Below, piece by piece: positions 5,623 to 7,056 of a stretch of 7,056 nucleotides of DNA; the first letter of the stretch is position 1; each line of letters opens with the position of its first letter. The position numbers were made by a program, and so were the translations under genes. Origin of the DNA: JAAFHN01 sp031421855 (GTDB taxonomy: Bacteria; Pseudomonadota; Gammaproteobacteria; Burkholderiales; Burkholderiaceae_C). The notes under the pieces are model-generated. The model ran no database searches and was not told the DNA's origin. It saw nothing but the letters and a program-made list of their open reading frames with translations. The DNA lies in the NCBI GenBank assembly GCA_031421855.1, contig JANOPN010000020.1, forward strand, positions 1 to 7,056. Direction: 5' to 3'.

Positions 5623-6450
5623 GTGTCTCCGGCACACTTGGTTGCGCCTGCCGACTGGCACACGGTGGATGTCTTGTCAGACATGCACTTGTGCTCGCAT
5701 GACCCCCAGACTTTCGCCGTGTGGGCTGATTACATGGGCAAAACACCCGCGCAAGCCGTGCTTTTGTTGGGTGACTGGTTTGAACTCTGGGTCGGTGACG
5801 ACACATTGACAGGGCCGCCAGAGCACTCAGCGTTTGCGCAGGCGGTCGCCAAGGTGATGCAAAGCGCGGCCAAGCGTTTGTCAACTTTTGTGATGCACGG
5901 AAACCGCGACTTTTTGATCGGGGAAGCGATGCTGAGCAAATGCGGCGCGTCGTTTTTGAGCGATCCGACCATTTTGGCGTTTGGCGACAGCCCACAAAGT
6001 CAGGTCTTGCTGAGCCACGGCGACGCGCTTTGCACGACCGATTTGGGCTACATGGCATTCAGATCGCAGGTGCGAAATCCGGTTTGGCAGGCCGATTTTC
6101 TCGCCAAGCCATTGGCCGATCGCCTCAAGATCGGCCAAGCGTTAAGAGAGCAAAGCGCGCATGCCCAAGCCGTCCGCGACGCTTGGGTTGATGTGGATGC
6201 AGCGCAGTCGCTTGCGTGGATGTCGGCAGCAAACGCCGGGGTTTTCGTCCACGGTCACACCCACGAAGGCAAAACCCACGCGCTTGGAGCCGGTCAGCGC
6301 TGGGTGACGCTTGATTGGCACGCCAGTGCGTCCGCGCGAGGCGGCGAGCGGGCGCAGGTGCTGCGGATCACTCGCGCATGTGCAAACGACGCTCAACAGG
6401 GTCATGCGTCTGGCGAGCTGAACATCGAACGCATCAACGTTTTGCGTTGA
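5623..6450 (+). CDS. lpxH: UDP-2,3-diacylglucosamine diphosphatase (LpxH)
   Basis: LpxH hydrolyses UDP-2,3-diacylglucosamine to lipid X (2,3-diacylglucosamine 1-phosphate) and UMP, the fourth step of lipid A synthesis, at the inner face of the cytoplasmic membrane. The protein has 275 residues and the full calcineurin-like metallophosphoesterase motif set: DxH as SDMHLC (Asp20, His22), LLGDWFELWVGDD (Asp51), GNRD (Asn94, Arg95), SHGD (His132) and GHTH (His212, His214). These correspond to the di-manganese site and substrate residues known in the family. E. coli LpxH is 240 residues; the excess here is about 12 residues at the N terminus plus a C-terminal tail after the RITRA segment (about residue 252). 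It starts at GTG. It follows ppiB by 35 bp without a visible terminator, and its stop overlaps the start of the next gene (TGATG). Confidence 0.95.
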   Translation: MSPAHLVAPADWHTVDVLSDMHLCSHDPQTFAVWADYMGKTPAQAVLLLGDWFELWVGDDTLTGPPEHSAFAQAVAKVMQSAAKRLSTFVMHGNRDFLIGEAMLSKCGASFLSDPTILAFGDSPQSQVLLSHGDALCTTDLGYMAFRSQVRNPVWQADFLAKPLADRLKIGQALREQSAHAQAVRDAWVDVDAAQSLAWMSAANAGVFVHGHTHEGKTHALGAGQRWVTLDWHASASARGGERAQVLRITRACANDAQQGHASGELNIERINVLR

Positions 6451-7056
6451 TGCGCGTGCGCCGATGTTTGGTCTTGCCGTGGTTTTGGATCAAACACCGC
6501 CATCGGCAATGGCAGTTGCGGCAAAACGAGATCGACCCTGCCAGCTGGTCGCAGGTGTTGGCGCGATTTGCGTTTTTGCCTGATCACCCCCGGCTGAAGG
6601 AGCTGGCGTCGCTTTTGCTGGCTCGCAAAGAATTTTCGGTCGTGCAACCGCTGCAATTGAGCGACGACAAAGCCATCGCCGTGGTCGCACAGGCAGCCTT
6701 AGTGATTTTGGGCATCAGCCTGCGCGACGAGCTGATCGACCCGCTGCGCCGTTTTGACGCCATTGAGCTGTTCGACGGTTTTGTCGGCATCGTGTTGCAC
6801 CCCAGCGAAATGCTCGCCCGCCGCTCCGGTATCGACGAGGCCGGAGTCTCCCACCATTGGCGAGAAGCCCTCAGCGGCGAGGTCATCGAAGGCGGCCCCC
6901 TGACGCTCAGCTGGCAAGATGTATCGGATGCGAACGCATCGAGCGAGCGAGGCTACAACGTCGTGATTCACGAGTTCGCCCACGTCATTGACATGCGAGC
7001 CGGGCATGCAGACGGTGTGCCAGCACTGCCAAGCCAAGCCGCGCATCGGCATTGGC
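6450..7056 (+). CDS. mtfA: MtfA-family zinc-dependent peptidase (3' end beyond window)
   Basis: The reading frame is open from the ATG at 6450 to the window edge (202 codons plus one base) with no stop, so the C terminus is missing. The translation begins MRVRRCLVLPWFW and shows the MtfA pattern: FDGFVGIVLHPSEM (about residues 108-121), LTLSWQDV (about 152-159), then YNVVIHEFAHVIDMRAG with the zinc-binding HEFAH (HExxH) at 174-178 and GVPALPS shortly after. E. coli MtfA is a zinc aminopeptidase that binds the glucose repressor Mlc; its third zinc ligand would lie outside this window. The start overlaps the lpxH stop by one base (TGATG), with no good Shine-Dalgarno, so translation probably depends on reinitiation after lpxH. 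GTG 6456 is an alternative. In a betaproteobacterium the Mlc link is unproven; only peptidase family membership is supported. Confidence 0.9.
   Translation, partial: MRVRRCLVLPWFWIKHRHRQWQLRQNEIDPASWSQVLARFAFLPDHPRLKELASLLLARKEFSVVQPLQLSDDKAIAVVAQAALVILGISLRDELIDPLRRFDAIELFDGFVGIVLHPSEMLARRSGIDEAGVSHHWREALSGEVIEGGPLTLSWQDVSDANASSERGYNVVIHEFAHVIDMRAGHADGVPALPSQAAHRHW

Noticed and set aside
4946..6058. Long (370-codon) minus-strand open frame across ppiB and lpxH
   Set aside because: It lies antisense to three well-supported genes, its translation shows no recognisable domain, and long antisense frames are common opposite GC-rich coding DNA.

Overview
The window reads as ordinary, densely packed chromosome from a betaproteobacterium. 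A Burkholderiales/Comamonadaceae-like source is my best guess, from protein style, moderately high GC and gene order; it is inferred by eye, without a database search. I see no transposase, integrase, tRNA, rRNA, CRISPR array or phage gene, and no obvious change in base or codon use that would suggest recent transfer.

Layout: at the left, on the minus strand, is cysS (cysteinyl-tRNA synthetase, complete). A 232-bp intergenic region (1457-1688) separates it from six genes on the plus strand that run to the right edge: a secreted TPR protein with a C-terminal NTF2-like domain; a secreted YkuD-family (L,D-transpeptidase fold) protein with a similar NTF2-like tail; a secreted cyclophilin (ppiA type); a cytoplasmic cyclophilin (ppiB); lpxH (lipid A biosynthesis); and a 3'-truncated mtfA-family zinc peptidase. 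The last five are tightly spaced: ATGA overlaps at ldt/ppiA and, nominally, at ppiA/ppiB, 35 bp between ppiB and lpxH, and a TGATG overlap at lpxH/mtfA. They look like one translationally coupled operon. Only the 139-bp gap before the YkuD gene could hold an internal promoter.

How the genes fit together: four of the six plus-strand genes point to the cell envelope. The TPR and YkuD proteins are probably periplasmic and share the same kind of C-terminal domain, as in the Csd6/Pgp2 cell-shape enzymes of Helicobacter and Campylobacter. PpiA would help fold periplasmic or outer-membrane proteins, and LpxH makes lipid X for LPS. The cysS <-> ppiB-lpxH neighbourhood is also found in E. coli; here about 3.4 kb carrying three exported proteins lies between the divergent cysS and ppiB.

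The most interesting points are the TPR/YkuD pair with matching NTF2-like tails, the non-canonical catalytic motif of the YkuD domain (TDGCIV, without the usual His/Lys before Gly or Arg/Asn after Cys-Ile), its Lys-rich then Ala-rich N-terminal linker, and the highly similar 43-bp block in the tandem cyclophilin genes. I found no wholly new system; the envelope module is the best candidate for follow-up.
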